From: Paraburkholderia sacchari | Lineage (GTDB): Bacteria; Pseudomonadota; Gammaproteobacteria; Burkholderiales; Burkholderiaceae | DNA length: 64,000 nucleotides | Reading direction: 5' to 3' | Assembly (NCBI RefSeq): GCF_000785435.2 | Contig: NZ_JTDB02000004.1 | Span: 372,001 to 436,000, forward strand | Shown here: one piece after another, positions 16,782-25,543 of the stretch | Layout: the number at the start of each line of letters is the position of its first letter | How positions within the stretch are numbered: position 1 is the stretch's first letter | The notes under the pieces: model-generated | Seen by the model: the letters and a program-made list of their open reading frames with translations, nothing else | Told to the model about the DNA's origin: nothing | The model's database searches: none | Program-made: the position numbers and the translations under genes

Positions 16782-18404
16782 ATGGATTTTGAAATACCGG
16801 AATCGCTGATTCATCCGTTGCTCGGAATGATAGAGACCGAATCGCTGCTCGCCATGCGGCTCAAGGAACATGGCGTGTGCCACGGCAACATGATCGTGTC
16901 GAGCAAGCTGTTCGACGCGCGCTCGCTCAATACGCTCTACGCGTTGAGCAAGACGCAGAACGAACGCATGCTGATGTTTCAGATGCTGGCGCTCGACAAT
17001 ATCTACAACGCGCCGCAGGCGCGCGTCATTCCGGCATTGGACCAGTTGGTGCCAGGCCTCGTCGCGTACCTGTCGCGCGACGCCATCGACGGCTGGCTCT
17101 ACCAGCGCAACAAGGACGGCACGCTGCTGCCGTGGCTCGTGCACCGGATTCGCACGGTGGAGCCGGAGCAGGGCGCGCCTTATGTGGCAGTCGACATGCT
17201 GGCCAACACGATGCTGTCGGCCAATTCGGAGCTGACCGACTTTCACAAGCGCCGCTCGGGCATGACCACCTCGCTCGTGATCAATCGCCACGATATCGTC
17301 AACCGCACGATTCCCGAGTTGCTGGCCGAATTTGGCTTCTTCAAGGAATGCGCGGAGTTCAAAAACGAATACGAGCAACACGCGCAGCGCTTTCTGAAGT
17401 TTCAGCGCCGCTTTGGCGCGCAGTTCGTCGTGACGAAGGCCGCGTTCACGATGGGCGAGAAAGGTGCGGTGGAGTTGACGCGCATCGTCGACGGCGTCGT
17501 CGCCAAGTGTGTGAACGACGAGGAGCGGCTCGAGCGTCGCTTCGAAATGATTTGCGATCCTGAATTCTGGCGCGGCGCCGGCATCGCAGCAGGCTTCGAA
17601 AAAATTCCGCTGCACGGCTATGTGCACCTGTTTCATCTGGAATGGCATCGCGATATCTGGGTGCACGTGCAGCACATGCAAGAGTATCGCTACCAGCCCG
17701 AGTTGCGCGACAAGCTGGTGTTGCCGGCCCATCATCACGATCTGATCGACATCCTCACGTCGAACATGAACGTGTTCGTGCAGGACGTCGTGCCGGGAAA
17801 GTCGGGCGGCACGACGATTCTCTGCCAGGGCGCGCCGGGCCTCGGCAAGACGCTGACCGCCGAAGTCTATGCGGAAGTGGTTGGCAAGCCGCTTTATCGC
17901 GTGCATTCGGGGCAACTAGGAACCACGGCGGCCTCGGTGGGCGCGGCGCTCTCGGCCATCTTGCGGCGCGCGATGCGCTGGGACGCAGTCCTGCTGCTCG
18001 ACGAAGCCGATGTCTATATCCGCCGCCGCGACAACGATCTCGAACACAACGCGATCGTCGCGGAGTTTCTGCGCACGCTCGAGTATTTCAACGGGCTGCT
18101 GTTCATGACCACCAATCGCATCGACGATGTCGACGATGCGATTCTCTCGCGCTGCATCGCGACGATCCACTACGAAACGCCGCCGAAAGCCGACGCGGTC
18201 CGCCTCTGGAAAGTGCTTTCGGATCAGTTCGGAGCGGCGCTCGGCAATGACTTGATCGAGACGCTCACGCATGCGTATCCGAACGCGAGCGGGCGCGATA
18301 TCAAGGAGTTGTTGAAGCTCGTCACGCGCTATTGCAAGGCGAAGGCCATTCCCGTTTCGGAGGACGCGTTCAGGTTGTGCGCGAGCTTTCGCGGGCATGC
18401 CTGA
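16782..18404 (+). CDS. Stand-alone AAA+ ATPase with large uncharacterised N-terminal region
   Basis: A 540-residue protein with one C-terminal AAA module: Walker A GAPGLGKT (350-357), Walker B AVLLLDEAD (402-410), sensor-1 TTNR (443-446) and an arginine-finger candidate in LSRC (R457). Residues 1-340 are mostly helical and have no motif I recognise. ATG 16782 with GGAG upstream is preferred over the TTG six bases earlier. The ATPase core resembles mitochondrial-type or classic AAA remodelling enzymes, so a protein-remodelling role is likely, but the client is unknown. It may be co-transcribed with the hydrolase. Confidence 0.75.
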   Translation: MDFEIPESLIHPLLGMIETESLLAMRLKEHGVCHGNMIVSSKLFDARSLNTLYALSKTQNERMLMFQMLALDNIYNAPQARVIPALDQLVPGLVAYLSRDAIDGWLYQRNKDGTLLPWLVHRIRTVEPEQGAPYVAVDMLANTMLSANSELTDFHKRRSGMTTSLVINRHDIVNRTIPELLAEFGFFKECAEFKNEYEQHAQRFLKFQRRFGAQFVVTKAAFTMGEKGAVELTRIVDGVVAKCVNDEERLERRFEMICDPEFWRGAGIAAGFEKIPLHGYVHLFHLEWHRDIWVHVQHMQEYRYQPELRDKLVLPAHHHDLIDILTSNMNVFVQDVVPGKSGGTTILCQGAPGLGKTLTAEVYAEVVGKPLYRVHSGQLGTTAASVGAALSAILRRAMRWDAVLLLDEADVYIRRRDNDLEHNAIVAEFLRTLEYFNGLLFMTTNRIDDVDDAILSRCIATIHYETPPKADAVRLWKVLSDQFGAALGNDLIETLTHAYPNASGRDIKELLKLVTRYCKAKAIPVSEDAFRLCASFRGHA

Positions 18405-18429
18405 GCCTTGCGCGTTTGCTGAACGACAC

Positions 18430-19089
18430 TCAACCGCGCGCCTGCCGCCACTGGCGATATCGCGCGGTCAGCTTGCACGTGCGAAGCTGATCGATCACGA
18501 GGCTGTAGAGCGGCGAATAGCTGCGCCTTGGCCGTCTGCCCGCTGCGATGACGCGCAGCCGGCGCTTGACGAGCGCCATGGTCGCGAGCCCGGCCACGGC
18601 CTTGTCGCGCCATCCGACAACGGCCAGCGGCGCATCGACGGCTTGGCCATCGCGCCAGCGCTTGGGCAGATCAGGCATGCAAGCGAGCGCGCTCGCCATG
18701 GCGACCACGGCCACCGCTTGCCGGCGAATGCCGCCTGTCGTCATGACCGGCATGCGGGAAACCGCTGCAATCTCCTGTGCGAAGCTCAGGAAATACGCCT
18801 CGCGCGCGAGCGTGCGGCCGTCCGCGCTGCGCCTGAAAGGCTCCAGTGGCGTGCCGCGCTCCGGCACGACGCCGCCCGGGCCGGTCAGCGCGCGGCCGTC
18901 GATCATCACGTTGCCGGTGATCAGCAGGCCCGCCCCGCCCGCACCCCAGGCCTCGTAAAGGCGCCACAGCGCCGCGCCCGGAAGCTGGCCGGCGTCGGCC
19001 AGGTTTTCTTCCATCGCGGCCTTGGCGATGCGATTGGGCAGGGTGCCGCCGTTGGGCAGCGTGAGCGGAGCGAACAGTGAAGTCGTCAT
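18430..19089 (-). pseudogene. Internally deleted NADH:flavin oxidoreductase (old yellow enzyme)
   Basis: The 219-codon frame starts like an old yellow enzyme (LFAPLTLPNGGTLPNRIAKAAMEE, then GAGLLITGNVMIDGRAL) and ends like one (REAYFLSFAQEI, then MPVMTTGGIR). The middle of the TIM barrel, including the catalytic region, is missing: similarity jumps from about residue 90 to the late region, and normal members are around 400 residues. The reading frame stayed open across the deletion. It is divergent from a truncated MerR gene, a common pairing in which MerR controls the oxidoreductase. Confidence 0.8.
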
Positions 19090-19122
19090 CGATTGGCCTT
19101 TTCAGCACGGGAGACGGGCGTG

Positions 19123-19152
19123 TGCTAAGTTTCAAGTTCACTTGAAGGTCAA
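19123..19152 (-). promoter_or_regulatory. MerR-type promoter with SoxR-like dyad
   Basis: The perfect dyad TTCAAGT-TC-ACTTGAA (19131-19146) sits between TTGACC (-35, minus strand 19152-19147) and TTAGCA (-10, 19128-19123), an 18-19 bp spacer. Long spacers with a central dyad are the hallmark of MerR-activated promoters. It faces the broken oxidoreductase gene. Confidence 0.65.
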
Positions 19153-19157
19153 GCACC

Positions 19158-19475
19158 ATGCGGATCGGCGAATTGGCGGCGCGCACGGGCATGGCGGCCT
19201 CGGCCATCCGCTTCTGCGAGCAGAGCCGCCTGCTGCCGCCGGCGCACCGTGGCGCGAACGGCTACCGCATTTACGACGAGGCGGCCGAAGAGCGGCTCAA
19301 GCAGATTCGGCTCGCACAGCGGCTGGGCTTGTCGCTGGAGGACATGCGCGCGGCGGTCGAGGAAATGCAGGGCTTATCGAAGGAGGCGCTGCGCACGCGG
19401 CTCGACGAGCAGCGCGCGGCGCATGCATACCCCATCGATGAACAAACTCAGGGACCAACCCAAGGACCAGCCGCA
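19158..19475 (+). pseudogene. Truncated MerR-family regulator, open into the response-regulator frame
   Basis: The first 88 or so residues form a MerR DNA-binding domain ([38 protein letters not shown]) and the start of the dimerisation helix, then similarity ends. Normal members run 120-150 residues. The frame passes without a stop through a QGPTQGP-containing linker straight into the response regulator at 19476, so a 331-residue MerR-response-regulator protein could be made. Its neighbour and probable former target is the deleted oxidoreductase. Confidence 0.75.
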
Positions 19476-20153
19476 ATGCGCATTCTCGTGATCGAAGACG
19501 AACCCAAAACCGGCGCATACCTGAAGAAGGGCTTCGAGGAATCGGGTTACGCGGTTGACGTAGCCGCGGACGGCGCCGAAGGCTTGATCCTCGCGCGCGA
19601 AGAAGCGTACGACGTGATCGTGCTGGACGTCATGCTGCCGGCCATGGACGGCTGGTCGGTGCTCAAGGTGCTGCGCACGACGCACACAACGCCGGTGCTC
19701 TTCCTCACCGCGCGCGACGACGTGAACGACCGCGTCAAAGGGCTGGAACTCGGCGGCGACGATTATCTCGTCAAACCGTTTGCGTTCGTCGAGCTGCTCG
19801 CGCGCGTGCGCACGCTCGCGCGGCGCGGTCCCCCGCGCGAAACCGACGTGATGACGCTGGGCGATCTGGAGATCGACGTCACACGGCGGCGCGTGCGCCG
19901 TGGGGCGGCGCGCATCGACCTCACGCCGCGCGAATTCTCGCTGCTGCAACTGCTCGTGCGCCGCCAGGGCGAAGTGCTCACGCGCACGCAGATCGCTTCG
20001 TATGTGTGGGACATGAACTTCGATAGCGACACCAATGTGGTCGAGGTCGCCATCCGCCGCCTGCGCGCCAAGGTCGACGACGACTTTCCCGTCAAGCTCA
20101 TTCATACCGTGCGCGGCGTGGGCTACGTGGCCGAAATCAAAGAGCCCGCCTGA
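19476..20153 (+). CDS. OmpR/PhoB-type response regulator, heavy-metal (CusR/CzcR/IrlR)-like
   Basis: A 225-residue two-domain response regulator: receiver domain with phospho-acceptor Asp51 (VIVLDVMLP), Thr about 78 and Lys100 (LVKPF), followed by a winged-helix output domain (about 128-222, [22 protein letters not shown]). The internal ATG with an AGGA site upstream is the normal start for the family; the frame is also open upstream into a MerR fragment. Its stop overlaps the kinase start by one base. The [10 protein letters not shown] segment is typical of metal-responsive regulators. Confidence 0.9.
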   Translation: MRILVIEDEPKTGAYLKKGFEESGYAVDVAADGAEGLILAREEAYDVIVLDVMLPAMDGWSVLKVLRTTHTTPVLFLTARDDVNDRVKGLELGGDDYLVKPFAFVELLARVRTLARRGPPRETDVMTLGDLEIDVTRRRVRRGAARIDLTPREFSLLQLLVRRQGEVLTRTQIASYVWDMNFDSDTNVVEVAIRRLRAKVDDDFPVKLIHTVRGVGYVAEIKEPA

Positions 20154-21568
20154 TGGCCGCGCGCTCGCTTACCGCCACCCTCGCGCTCTGTTTCGCGGGC
20201 ACCACGCTCGCTGTGTTCGCGCTGGTGGGCAGCACGCTCTATTTCACGCTCGGCCGCGAGATCCGCCAGCAGGACGACCTCGACATCGTGCTGATCGCGC
20301 GCCATATGCGCCGGCTCGCTGCCGAGCTGCACAGCGCCGCGGACGTGCGCGAGCACGCCCCGCGCCTCACGAGCCAGGTGCTGGGCAATTCGGCGCTGGC
20401 GATGGAAGTGCTCGGCGCCGATGGCGCACTGCTCGTCGAGCACAACACGCAGGGCATCGCCGATGGCGAATTTCCCGCCACGCCACTGGCCTCGCGTCTT
20501 GGCGCGGCGCAGCGGATCACCGAAAGCGACGTGCACGAATGGCACAATCTGCGCGACGTGCCGGTGCGCGGGCTCGCCGCCGATGCGACGCTCGCCGACG
20601 GCACGCCCGTGACCGTAGTGATCGCGCGCGACATGACCGACCGCTGGCGCGTGCTCGACCATTATCGCGAGCGGCTCTATGCATACGGCTTTGCCGGCAT
20701 GCTGCTCGCGTTCGCGATGAGCTGGCTGCTCGTGCACGAGGCGCTGCGTCCGCTGCGCGCCATGGCCGCGCGCGCGGAAACAGTCACGGTGGACCGGCTC
20801 GATACCGCGATAGAAGTCGATGGCGCGCCGCTCGAACTCGAAACCCTCGTGAAGTCGCTCAATGCGATGCTTGTGCGGCTGCATGGCGGCTTCGAGCGCA
20901 TGTCGCAATACACGGCCGATCTCGCGCACGACATGCGCACGCCGCTGGGCAACCTGCGCGGCGCCACCGAAGTAGCGCTCGCGCGCGAGCGCACGGTGCC
21001 CGAATACGAGGCGCTGCTCGAATCGAATCTGGAGGAATGCGCGCGGCTCTCGCGTATGATCGAGAGCGTGATCTTCCTCGCGCGTGCGGAGCATCCGCAG
21101 TTCATGACCACGCTTGCCGAATTCGACGCCGTCGAGACGCTCACGCAGATCGCCGACTACTTCGAAGGGCTTGCCGACGAGGCCGGCGTGCGCATCCGCG
21201 TGACGGGCGAGGGGCGCTTGCGCGCCGATCGCGAACTGTTCCGGCGCGCTGTGAGCAACCTGCTCGCCAATGCGCTGCGCTATACGCCGCGCGGCGGCGA
21301 AATCACGCTGAGCGCGGAGCCGAAGGCCTCCGCGTTCGACGTCATCGTGGCCAATCCTGGGCCACCCATCGACGCCGCGTTGCTGGAGCGCATTTTCGAC
21401 CGCTTCTATCGTGTGGACGCTTCGCGCCACAGCGGCCCGCAAGCGGAAGGCTCGGCCGGCCTGGGACTCGCGATCGTGCGCACGATCATGACGCTGCATG
21501 GCGGCACGGCGCGCGCCGAGAGCGACGCCGCCGCCACGCGTTTCATTCTTTCGTTTACGCGGCGCTGA
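20153..21568 (+). CDS. Heavy-metal-type sensor histidine kinase (CusS/IrlS-like)
   Basis: A 471-residue membrane kinase: transmembrane helix about 8-32, periplasmic sensor 33-172, second helix 175-195, HAMP about 196-247, phospho-acceptor His259 in DLAHDMRTPLGNL, N-box (SNLLANALRYTP) and G-box (GSAGLGLAIV). This layout matches CusS/CopS/IrlS kinases. It is coupled to the response regulator. The convergent RND efflux operon and its promoter-region OmpR-type repeats suggest that pump is a target. Confidence 0.9.
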   Translation: MAARSLTATLALCFAGTTLAVFALVGSTLYFTLGREIRQQDDLDIVLIARHMRRLAAELHSAADVREHAPRLTSQVLGNSALAMEVLGADGALLVEHNTQGIADGEFPATPLASRLGAAQRITESDVHEWHNLRDVPVRGLAADATLADGTPVTVVIARDMTDRWRVLDHYRERLYAYGFAGMLLAFAMSWLLVHEALRPLRAMAARAETVTVDRLDTAIEVDGAPLELETLVKSLNAMLVRLHGGFERMSQYTADLAHDMRTPLGNLRGATEVALARERTVPEYEALLESNLEECARLSRMIESVIFLARAEHPQFMTTLAEFDAVETLTQIADYFEGLADEAGVRIRVTGEGRLRADRELFRRAVSNLLANALRYTPRGGEITLSAEPKASAFDVIVANPGPPIDAALLERIFDRFYRVDASRHSGPQAEGSAGLGLAIVRTIMTLHGGTARAESDAAATRFILSFTRR

Positions 21569-21599
21569 TGGTTTGCCACTGCTTTTCGGGGAAAAGCGC

Positions 21600-22523
21600 A
21601 TGAACGACACCGAGCATTCACCAGCCCGAGACGCGACGGCGCAAAGCTGGATTCAGCGGTTGATATGCTGGTTTTGTTTCGCTATGCTAATGTTTCCACA
21701 TGTCGCGTCGGCGATGGACTTCAGGATTTCCTCCGAGCCACAACGCAAGCTAAAAATGGTGATCGGCGAGGGGAAGATTCAGGATGGCGATGCGGAGAAA
21801 TTTCTGGCGGCCGCCAAATTGGCTGACCGTGATGCCGAAGGGCTCGTTGTTCTCGTTTTAAATAGTCCGGGAGGAAACGTCGAGGCTGCTTTCCGGGTCG
21901 TCGACGCGATGGACAAGATCCGCGTTTATACGCTGGTTCCAGACAATGCCAAATGCGCATCGGCTTGCGCTTCCATCCTGTTTGCTTCAGGGGAACGCCG
22001 AAGTGTCGTAGGTATGGGCAGGCTGGGCTTTCACAGTTGCTACCGGCGCGATAAGAAAAACTACGCCAAGGACTCGCTTTGCAACGAGATAATCGCGGCA
22101 AACGCCATGCAAAGGGGAGTCAGCCAGGTCGCGATCAATCGTTTCGTCAAGCAATACGGCGCACAAGACATGGCGTGGGTCGGACGCGATGTCGCCTGCA
22201 AATTGCTGCAGGGGCTCTGCAGGCCGGGACTGCTGGAGACGCAATCCGCGGCGAAGACGGCACTAGCGCAAAGTCGTGATTGCAGCAAGCTGATATCCGT
22301 TCAAGCGCGTCTTATTTGCGGGGATGCGGAGCTGACCCGTCTCGATAGCACATTGGCTGAAACCTATAATCAAAAGCTAAAGGCATCGTCCAACAAGGCG
22401 CGATTGCGAGCTGACCAACGAGCATGGCTTCAAAATTCCCGCAATGTGTGCGGCGATAAAGCTTGTCTGCTACGAAGCTATCGTCTTCGTATCGATGAGC
22501 TAAAGGGGATGCGGTCGGCCTGA
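21600..22523 (+). CDS. Secreted ClpP-fold protein fused to an LprI-like domain
   Basis: A 307-residue protein with a signal peptide (hydrophobic core at about 21-33, cleavage near HVASA). Residues 37-210 look like the ClpP/crotonase fold of periplasmic ClpP-like proteins: VLVLNSPGGN with CASACASILFASG, where a nucleophilic Ser would lie. Residues 225-300 match the LprI/DUF1311 cysteine-containing domain (CSKLISVQARLIC, RADQRAWLQNSRNVC). LprI proteins are lysozyme-inhibitor-like. ATG 21600 lies 31 bp after the kinase stop. The combination is unusual, and the function is unknown. Confidence 0.75.
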   Translation: MNDTEHSPARDATAQSWIQRLICWFCFAMLMFPHVASAMDFRISSEPQRKLKMVIGEGKIQDGDAEKFLAAAKLADRDAEGLVVLVLNSPGGNVEAAFRVVDAMDKIRVYTLVPDNAKCASACASILFASGERRSVVGMGRLGFHSCYRRDKKNYAKDSLCNEIIAANAMQRGVSQVAINRFVKQYGAQDMAWVGRDVACKLLQGLCRPGLLETQSAAKTALAQSRDCSKLISVQARLICGDAELTRLDSTLAETYNQKLKASSNKARLRADQRAWLQNSRNVCGDKACLLRSYRLRIDELKGMRSA

Positions 22524-22550
22524 CCGCTTTGAGGCGTTAACACTCATTAA

Positions 22551-22667
22551 TCAAGCTTGCGCTGCGGCGGGCAACCAACGGTAAAGCGCAGGAATGGATA
22601 CACCGAGGTTCCTGGCGACGTCCTTGGGCGGCACGCCGCTGGCCCGTAGCTTCTTGATGTGCGTCCA
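22551..22667 (-). pseudogene. C-terminal relic of a serine recombinase (resolvase/invertase)
   Basis: The minus strand reads HIKKLRASGVPPKDVARNLGV then SIPALYRWLPA and a stop at 22551-22553. This is the helix-turn-helix C-terminus typical of Tn3-resolvase/Pin-type recombinases. The catalytic domain is absent. The stretch 22668-22750 is otherwise empty. Confidence 0.7.
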
Positions 22668-22750
22668 TCCTTATCGAAACTCATGGGGATATTGAGCAAT
22701 CTAGAATAGAGTTTAAAGAACCGTTTTCGAGAACTCCAGGAACTTCGTTT

Positions 22751-24259
22751 TCATGTCGTGCCATTCGTATCGCATGGCTTGTCGCAAACCTGTGATTTTT
22801 CCGCTTTCTCGGATGCCCCCTTCAACACCCCCCGATCCCACCCTCCACCGAGCGCTTCGAGCAGATGCACGCTCGCATCGAGCCGGCGCTGTGCGATCTG
22901 CTCCTCGTTGCGCTCGTTCTGCAATGCGATGGTCTGCGCCGTGACCACGTCGAGATAGTTCACGGCACCCGCTTGATAGCGATCCGTCGTGAGCTTCAGC
23001 GATAGTTCGGCAGCGCTTGTCGCGCGCTGCTGGCTGTCCGCTTCACTCGCGAGCGTGTCGAGCGCGCTCAGGTTGTCCTCGACCTGCTGGAACGCCGTAA
23101 GCACGGTTTGCCGATAGGCGGCAACCGCAGCGTCGTATTGCGCATCCGCACCCTTGAGCGTCGCTTCGCGCCGGCCGCCGTCGAACAGCGTGCCCGCGAG
23201 CTGCGCACCGAGCGACCAGAACAAGCTGGGCGCGGTGAGCCACGGCGCGAAAAACGTGCTTTCGAGCCCCGCCGATGCCGACAGCGTGAGGTCGGGATAG
23301 AAGGCCGCGTGCGCCTCGCCGATGCGCGCGTTGGCAGCAGCCACACGCCGCTCGGCGGCGGCGATATCGGGCCGCCGTTGGAGCAGCGCGGCGGGTACGC
23401 TCGCGGGAATCGCAGGCACCATGGCTGGCTCAACCACGGGCGGCAGCGAGAACGTCGAGGCCGGTTCGCCGACCAGCGTCGCGATCGCGTGCTCTAGCTG
23501 AGCGCGCTGCACATCGATGTCCTGATCCGCCGTGTGCGCGCTTTCGAACTGCGTTTGCGCCTGCGCGACCGCCGAAGCGTCGATGGCGCCGTCTGCGAGC
23601 TGCTGCTGGACGATGCGCAGCGCGGCGGCGTAAGCAGTCACGGTGTCGTCAAGCAGCTTCTTCTGGCGATCGAGCGAGCGCAGGTCGAAGTAGTCGGCTG
23701 CGAGATCGCTTGCCACCGAGAGGCGCACTGATTCGAGATCGGCCTGGCTCGCCTGGGCGGTGTCGCGCGCCTCTACCGTGGCGTCTTTTACGCGCCCGAA
23801 CAGGTCGGGCTCCCAGCTCGCGCCAATGCCCACCGAGTAGTCGGGGACCGTCTTGCCCGCCAGCGAGTGGTTCGCGAGGTTCTGCGAGGTGCGGTAGCGC
23901 TGCACCGCTGTGCCCGCGGTAATCGTAGGCGAGTAGCCCGCGTGCTGATAGTCGACCATCGCGCGGGCGGCCTGAAGCTGCGCAACGGCTTGCTTCACGG
24001 TCTGGTTCGATACGTCCACTCGGGCTTCAAGGCGATTCAGTTCGTCATCCTGAAAGACTGCCCACCATGGACCACGAGATTGACCGTCGGCGGGCGCCGC
24101 TACGGCCCATCCGGCTGAAGGCTGTGGCGTGCCCGCGTAATGCGCTGACACTGCCATTTCTGGCACGCTGTAATGAGGCAGCGTCGTGCATGCCGCGAGC
24201 GAAGCGGCGGTGCAGGCCACGACGATTCGGCGCAACGGAGCAATGCAAATGTCGAACAT
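22751..24259 (-). CDS. RND efflux outer-membrane lipoprotein (NodT/OprM family)
   Basis: A 502-residue outer-membrane factor. The lipobox SLAAC places the lipidated Cys near residue 23. It has the two repeated TolC-type domains, for example PDLFGRVKDA and DIAAAERRVAAANARIGEAHAAFYPDLTL, the latter a strong NodT signature. The C-terminal tail (about 30 residues, KAEKSQVCDKPCDTNG) is atypically long and Cys-containing. It is the last gene of the operon RND pump, adaptor, outer-membrane factor, 12 bp after the adaptor. Confidence 0.9.
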   Translation of the reverse strand: MFDICIAPLRRIVVACTAASLAACTTLPHYSVPEMAVSAHYAGTPQPSAGWAVAAPADGQSRGPWWAVFQDDELNRLEARVDVSNQTVKQAVAQLQAARAMVDYQHAGYSPTITAGTAVQRYRTSQNLANHSLAGKTVPDYSVGIGASWEPDLFGRVKDATVEARDTAQASQADLESVRLSVASDLAADYFDLRSLDRQKKLLDDTVTAYAAALRIVQQQLADGAIDASAVAQAQTQFESAHTADQDIDVQRAQLEHAIATLVGEPASTFSLPPVVEPAMVPAIPASVPAALLQRRPDIAAAERRVAAANARIGEAHAAFYPDLTLSASAGLESTFFAPWLTAPSLFWSLGAQLAGTLFDGGRREATLKGADAQYDAAVAAYRQTVLTAFQQVEDNLSALDTLASEADSQQRATSAAELSLKLTTDRYQAGAVNYLDVVTAQTIALQNERNEEQIAQRRLDASVHLLEALGGGWDRGVLKGASEKAEKSQVCDKPCDTNGTT

Positions 24260-24271
24260 GATGGACCTCGC

Positions 24272-25534
24272 CTATGCCTTGCCGCCATGCGCTGCCGTGG
24301 CCACGCGCACGCTTTGGCCATTGGCGATGGCGTCGCCGGGATTGTTGATGACGCGATCGGTGGGCGCGAGGCCGGTGGCAATTTCGATGTAGGTGCCGAA
24401 GTCGCGGCCAATGCTCACCTGGCGCAACCGCACCTTGTCGTGAGCATCCACCACCGCGATGGTCACGCCATCGGGGCGGAACAGCAGGGCGCTCACCGGC
24501 ACTTCGAGCGATGGCGTGGCCGTCGAGAGCGCAAGATGGACTTGCGCGTAGGCGCCGGGGATCAGCGCGCCGTCGGCGTTGTCGACGTCGACTTCAACGT
24601 GCAGCGTGCGGCTCACCGGATCGATTGCGTTGGCGCTGCGCGCGACCGTCGCCGGGAAGCGCCGCCCTGGATACTGCTGCGTCGCGAGCCAGACGGAAGT
24701 GCCGGGCGTGACGCTGCTGGCGTCGTCCTGCGGCACGTCCACGTAGACGCGCAGCCGGTTCGTCTGCTCGATATGGAAGAGTTCGCCCGGCATTGCCGCC
24801 AGGCCGGGCGTGCCGCCCGCCGTCACGAGCGCGCCCACCTGAACGTTGCGCACGGTAATGACGCCGTCGAACGGCGCCGTCACGCTCTGGTAAGCGACCA
24901 GCTCGTCGAGGCGCGCGACATTGGCCTGCGCGCCCTGGAGCGCGGCGAGCTTCGCCGCGGCATCGCTCGTTTTGGCGTCGGCGTCCTGCTGGGCGACCGA
25001 TTGCGTTTGCAACATCGTCTGCCAGCGCTGCGCGGTGCTGCTCGCAAAGCGGTAGTTCGCCTGCGCGCTGGCTTCGTCGGCACGCGCCTGCTTCAGTTGC
25101 GCGTCGAGTTCGGGCGTATCGATTCGTGCGAGCGTCTGGCCTGCTTTCACGTGCGCGCCGATATCCGCGTACCACTGCTGCACGTAGCCGCTCGTGCGCG
25201 CATAGATCGACGCGTCGGCCCACGGCATGACCGAACCGGGCAGCAGCAGGTCCTGGGTCGCTGGCGCGGGCTTGGGCATGACCGTGGCAACGACCAGGTC
25301 GCGCTGCACGACCACCTGTGCGGCCTGCGCCTTGCGTGCGTCGAGCCTGGGGACGATGCCGGCCGCGAGCAACGCAACGGCGAGGCAGCCTAAGCCAAGC
25401 ACGAGCGCATGGCGCCTGCGAGCGCCCGAGGCGGACGGTGAGGCAGATGAAGGCGAGCGCGGCTGTGCGGCCTCGGCGCGCTCCGCCGGTTCCTGAGCGG
25501 CGACACGATCCTCCGATGGAGTTGGCATGGTCAT
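24272..25534 (-). CDS. RND efflux periplasmic adaptor (membrane fusion protein)
   Basis: A 420-residue adaptor of the AcrA/HlyD type. A short proline/serine-rich cytoplasmic lead is followed by one transmembrane helix (about 42-60), a lipoyl/barrel-sandwich portion (PWADASIYARTSGYVQQWYADIGAHVKAGQTLARI) separated by a hairpin of alpha-helices, and a beta-barrel domain. The ATG at 25534 is preceded by AGGA at a good distance; a second ATG six bases later is weaker. It links the inner pump with the outer-membrane channel encoded by flanking genes. Confidence 0.9.
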   Translation of the reverse strand: MTMPTPSEDRVAAQEPAERAEAAQPRSPSSASPSASGARRRHALVLGLGCLAVALLAAGIVPRLDARKAQAAQVVVQRDLVVATVMPKPAPATQDLLLPGSVMPWADASIYARTSGYVQQWYADIGAHVKAGQTLARIDTPELDAQLKQARADEASAQANYRFASSTAQRWQTMLQTQSVAQQDADAKTSDAAAKLAALQGAQANVARLDELVAYQSVTAPFDGVITVRNVQVGALVTAGGTPGLAAMPGELFHIEQTNRLRVYVDVPQDDASSVTPGTSVWLATQQYPGRRFPATVARSANAIDPVSRTLHVEVDVDNADGALIPGAYAQVHLALSTATPSLEVPVSALLFRPDGVTIAVVDAHDKVRLRQVSIGRDFGTYIEIATGLAPTDRVINNPGDAIANGQSVRVATAAHGGKA

Positions 25535-25543
25535 ATGGATTCC

